Source: Candidatus Poribacteria bacterium (GTDB lineage: Bacteria > Poribacteria > WGA-4E > WGA-3G). Taken from it: a stretch of DNA of 43,229 nucleotides. Made by a program: the position numbers and the translations under genes. How positions within the stretch are numbered: position 1 is the stretch's first letter; each line of letters opens with the position of its first letter. Of the stretch, positions 40,855 through 43,229 are shown piece by piece. Under the pieces are notes generated by a model. That model made no database searches and was not told the DNA's origin. It saw only the letters and a list, made by a program, of their open reading frames with translations. Location: assembly GCA_009845545.1 (NCBI GenBank), contig VXZK01000240.1, positions 1 through 43,229 on the forward strand. Direction: 5' to 3'.

Positions 40855-41177
40855 GATTTGTAATCTTCTCTTGGTGGGCTAAAGATGTCAAGTGCGATGG
40901 CGGGTTCATCAAAAGCCTTTGCGCTGTGTTTCACGTTGGACGGAATGAGGTAAGCATCCCCTTTTTTGAGGATTTGGGATTCTCCACCAATGGTTAATTC
41001 AAACGTTCCTTCAAGGACCATTCCCATCTGTTCATGAGGGTGGCTATGTTCAGCGACAACACTATGGGGTTTCAAATTAACGAAGGACATCATCAGTTTT
41101 TCGCCGTGAAGGGTGCGGATGCTGGCTCCGTCAAAAACCTTTTTTTCGGGTTGTTCATCAATGACAAAAAAAGGCAT
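40851..41177 (-). CDS. Cupin domain protein
   Basis: A 108-aa single-domain cupin. The first metal-binding motif is HSHPHEQMGMVLEGTFELTIGG (from His44, with His46 or His48 and Glu49), and the second is NVKHSAKAF with its His. The alternating beta pattern is complete. Small cupins act as sugar-binding, isomerase or dioxygenase units; nothing here defines the substrate. It overlaps pgeF by four bases, so both are probably co-translated. Confidence 0.85.
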   Translation of the reverse strand: MPFFVIDEQPEKKVFDGASIRTLHGEKLMMSFVNLKPHSVVAEHSHPHEQMGMVLEGTFELTIGGESQILKKGDAYLIPSNVKHSAKAFDEPAIALDIFSPPREDYKS

Positions 41178-41248
41178 GGCGTGTGAGTGTCTCCTGTTCT
41201 TTAGTGTTTATGCGGCTTGGCATCTCGCCAACGACCGGATTTCATTCT

Positions 41249-42022
41249 TTATGGAAATGGCACATCGGGTGTGGCAGGTTCGACGTAAAGCAGTCGCTTA
41301 CAACTTGAGCAGTAAACCTGTTTCTCATACTTCTGTGCTTCCTTGAGCGTCTGCGGTTGAATAGCGATTCGGCAGGTGCTGCACGTACCGTTTTTGCCTA
41401 AGGCGATAAAACCGTTTTTCACGCGTGCTATGCCAGCTTCGCTTGCCAACTGCGCCTTCACCCATCGATGATATTCATCTCTACGCGCTTTGTCGATTTT
41501 CGGGAGAAACGCTTTCCGCTGTTTTAGCTTTTCTTCTCGCTCTGTCTCTAATGCCCGGAGTTCCTGTCGGAATTGTTCGGTCTCAGTAGCAGTTTTTTCC
41601 TTTTCCTGATTTACTTCAATATCCAGTTTAGCCAGTTCTTCTTTCAACCGATCACTCTCCTCCATGAGAAGAAGGATAGCGTCTTCCGCCGCATCGTCTT
41701 GTTCATCAAGGAATTCGATCTGTCGTTCGAGGGCATCATAGGCTTGGTTAGATGCAGCAGTTCGCTGTTCGGTTTGGTATTTTTCGCGTTGCACGGCGTT
41801 CATTTCAATTTCAGCGTTTCTGGCGCGTTGCACTTTTTCTGCTTCCGCGAGTTCCTCCGATTTTGCTGCGATGTCCGCTTCATATTTGGCGACCCCTGCC
41901 TCTAATTGCTCAATCTGGTGTGGGATCGTTTGAAGCTTTTGTTGGATTGACAAGAGTTCCGAGTCGCGTTCTTGTAATTGGTAAAGCAGCGCGAGTTGTT
42001 GTCGCAAAGACTCGTTAGCCAT
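41249..42022 (-). CDS. C4-type zinc ribbon coiled-coil protein
   Basis: A 257-aa protein of the CdsZ/DUF164 type. Residues 1-190 form a long antiparallel coiled coil; residues 215-245 form a zinc ribbon with CSTC and CSSC pairs (GTCSTCRIAIQP, VYCSSCKRLL). Members are thought to bind RNA, ribosomes or flagellar/secretion partners, depending on lineage. Its start overlaps the tatC stop by eight bases, so it is in the tatA-tatC operon. The function here is not known. Confidence 0.85.
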   Translation of the reverse strand: MANESLRQQLALLYQLQERDSELLSIQQKLQTIPHQIEQLEAGVAKYEADIAAKSEELAEAEKVQRARNAEIEMNAVQREKYQTEQRTAASNQAYDALERQIEFLDEQDDAAEDAILLLMEESDRLKEELAKLDIEVNQEKEKTATETEQFRQELRALETEREEKLKQRKAFLPKIDKARRDEYHRWVKAQLASEAGIARVKNGFIALGKNGTCSTCRIAIQPQTLKEAQKYEKQVYCSSCKRLLYVEPATPDVPFP

Positions 42023-42851
42023 ATACTTCTTGCTCCTTTTCGACGAGATAGGCGAAAAAAATGCCGAGTTGATACAAAATGAAGAGCGGTATCGCCATCA
42101 ACAGCATTGACCATGGATCTGCTGGTGTCAGCAGTGCCGACATCACACAAATACCCAATAAAGCATAATTTTGCTTTTCACGAAAGCCGCGTGCGTTAAT
42201 CACACCGATACGGGACAGGAACGCCATCACTATCGGTAACTCAAAAGCGATGCCGAATCCTAAGATTAACTTCGTTACAAGGCTTAGATAATTTTCCAAG
42301 TCCCACATATTCGGCATCTCTGGAAACAGCTGTGCGGAGAACTGTAGGACGACCGGTACAACAATAAAGTAGGCGAAAACAGCACCGATAGTGAAAAATG
42401 CGACGATGATTAGAAAAAGCGGCACAGCGAATCGCTTTTCCTCACGATTCAACGCGGGGAAAATGAATGCCCAGACCTGATAAATGATTATTGGCAATGC
42501 GAGCAAAATACCGGCAGTAACCCCCAATTTCAGGAACGCCATGATACCTTCTAAGGGTCCGACTTTCATGAGTACGGCATCGATGCTGGAAGATCCAGCA
42601 CGCAAAGTGACCGCAAGAAACCCAAATATTGAGCCATCACTGCCGAGTGTAGTCTCAATCGCATTGGCAATCAGTGTGCTCATAGATGTCCGCAACGGGA
42701 ACATAACAACCTTCTCAATCGGTTTACTAAAGGATAGACACAACACCGTAAAGATACCGATTGTGATTGCAGCGATGATGATTCGCCGCCGGAGTTCCTC
42801 GAGATGTTCCCAGAAGGTCATTGCGACATCGTTAGATTCCTTGGATTCCAT
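42015..42851 (-). CDS. tatC: Sec-independent translocase TatC
   Basis: A 278-aa inner-membrane protein that recognises twin-arginine signals. Six transmembrane helices are seen. Family features include TFWEHLEELRRRI at the N-terminus (the conserved signal-binding Glu/Arg), the loop region between helices 2 and 3, and FxIAFELPIVMAFLSRIGVI late in the sequence. An insertion of about 40 residues after helix 1 (TSMSTLIANAIETTLGSDG...) is longer than in E. coli TatC. A client in this window is the Tat-dependent 2Fe-2S subunit at 20749. Confidence 0.92.
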   Translation of the reverse strand: MESKESNDVAMTFWEHLEELRRRIIIAAITIGIFTVLCLSFSKPIEKVVMFPLRTSMSTLIANAIETTLGSDGSIFGFLAVTLRAGSSSIDAVLMKVGPLEGIMAFLKLGVTAGILLALPIIIYQVWAFIFPALNREEKRFAVPLFLIIVAFFTIGAVFAYFIVVPVVLQFSAQLFPEMPNMWDLENYLSLVTKLILGFGIAFELPIVMAFLSRIGVINARGFREKQNYALLGICVMSALLTPADPWSMLLMAIPLFILYQLGIFFAYLVEKEQEVYG

Positions 42852-42868
42852 AGTGCGTTCCGCTCGCG

Positions 42869-43087
42869 TTAAGAGGTTTTCGTCGGGGGTTTGATATTCG
42901 GTTCCGGGTCTTTATCAATTTCATCGGCTGCCTTTGTGAGTTCATCTTGGAGCTCGGTGCCGGCACTTTTAAATTCCCGGATGGCTTTTCCGAGCGAACG
43001 CCCCATTTCGGGTAGTTTTTGGGGTCCGAAAATGACGAGCGCGACGACAAGGATTATAAATATTTCTATTCCGCCTATTCCGCCCAT
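42869..43087 (-). CDS. tatA: TatA/E family twin-arginine translocase subunit
   Basis: A 72-aa single-pass protein: an N-terminal transmembrane helix (about 5-20, EIFIILVVALVIFGP), the FGPQKLPEMGRSLGKAIREFK hinge and amphipathic helix, and a polar tail. It forms the pore of the Tat system and is followed by tatC 17 bases downstream. AGGGAGG lies about ten bases before the ATG. No separate tatB is present in the window; a single TatA/E may serve, as in many bacteria. Confidence 0.93.
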   Translation of the reverse strand: MGGIGGIEIFIILVVALVIFGPQKLPEMGRSLGKAIREFKSAGTELQDELTKAADEIDKDPEPNIKPPTKTS

Positions 43088-43136
43088 GTGCTTGATGCCT
43101 CCCTTAGATAATATGTGGCAATTTGCTGCTACCTAA

Positions 43137-43165
43137 AGTATAGCATAAAATTGACGTATTGGCAA
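43137..43165 (-). promoter_or_regulatory. Sigma-70-type promoter of tatA operon
   Basis: On the minus strand TTGCCA (43160-43165), a 17-base spacer and TATACT (43137-43142). The start site would be near 43130, about 43 bases before tatA. It is a good match to the vegetative consensus and probably drives tatA, tatC and the zinc-ribbon gene. Confidence 0.65.
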
Positions 43166-43210
43166 TTAATTTTTTTAAGTCACTTACCCCCATTTTTTTT
43201 GGAGATCAGT

Positions 43211-43229
43211 ATGTGGTTGATATTGTTAG
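43211..43229 (+). CDS. Start of a gene cut by the window edge
   Basis: GGAG at 43201-43204 followed six bases later by ATG, giving Met-Trp-Leu-Ile-Leu-Leu before the window ends. The hydrophobic start suggests a signal peptide or membrane protein. It is divergent from tatA. Only the first codons are visible, so nothing further can be said. Confidence 0.35.

Noticed and set aside
1..43229. tRNA or rRNA genes
   Set aside because: All intergenic stretches were read for T-loop and acceptor patterns by eye and none was convincing; a covariance search could still find one.

Overview
The window looks like a chromosome segment of a Gram-negative bacterium, most likely a member of Candidatus Poribacteria or a close relative. 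This is inference from several traits: Kdo transferase (LPS), lipoprotein and Tat signals, secreted proteins ending in dockerin-like calcium loops (DVNxDGxVNILDL) or a FlgD/T9SS-like tail, ThuA, Gfo/Idh and phytanoyl-CoA dioxygenase genes, and many short dispersed hairpin repeats. No rRNA, tRNA or CRISPR was found. Most of the second half is a housekeeping block on the minus strand; the first half is accessory.

Layout. 1-1829: ThuA-like and Gfo/Idh/MocA genes, convergent. 1934-5400: a compact minus-strand locus with three genes sharing a repeated 'GDIPEV' module (one broken), a near-perfect -24/-12 sigma-54 promoter, two matching 19-bp palindromes, and a sigma-54 activator gene whose DNA-binding domain is put out of frame by a run of eight G. 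The whole is flanked by mobile-looking short repeats. 5560-8172: a sugar isomerase-like TIM barrel and an unrecognised 525-aa protein. 8183-12075: three paralogous secreted proteins plus a small membrane protein. 12174-12630: debris (broken small gene, possible IS605-type end, hairpin repeats). 12648-14528: SDR and aldo/keto reductase. 14685-16878: FkbM methyltransferase, PhyH dioxygenase, membrane protein. 17085-21384: a three-subunit, Tat-exported molybdenum hydroxylase resembling the periplasmic PaoABC aldehyde oxidoreductase, with a small cysteine-containing protein at its end. 21660-23373: thioredoxin and Kdo transferase. 23441-27817: HNH nuclease, coiled-coil protein, secreted DNRLRE-like protein, phosphodiester glycosidase, FolB, SnoaL-like lipoprotein. 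28026-28734: molybdopterin synthase MoaD/MoaE.

28700-43087 (minus strand): M20 peptidase, RsmE, Rpe, PASTA protein, Fmt, a secreted protein, LspA, an IleRS-like protein lacking both catalytic signatures, YggT, ProC, YggS, a small membrane protein, PgeF, cupin, zinc-ribbon protein, TatC and TatA. The order yggS-proC-yggT-(ileS-like)-lspA is a widespread conserved cluster, so the degenerate IleRS sits exactly where ileS normally lies. The last bases probably start another gene on the plus strand.

Functional links: MoaD/MoaE make the pterin needed by the molybdenum hydroxylase, and TatA/TatC belong to the system that would export it. The two best candidates for undescribed biology are the self-contained sigma-54 locus at 2.1-5.2 kb, with a possible phase switch inside the regulator, and the catalytically dead IleRS paralogue at 34.7-37.4 kb.
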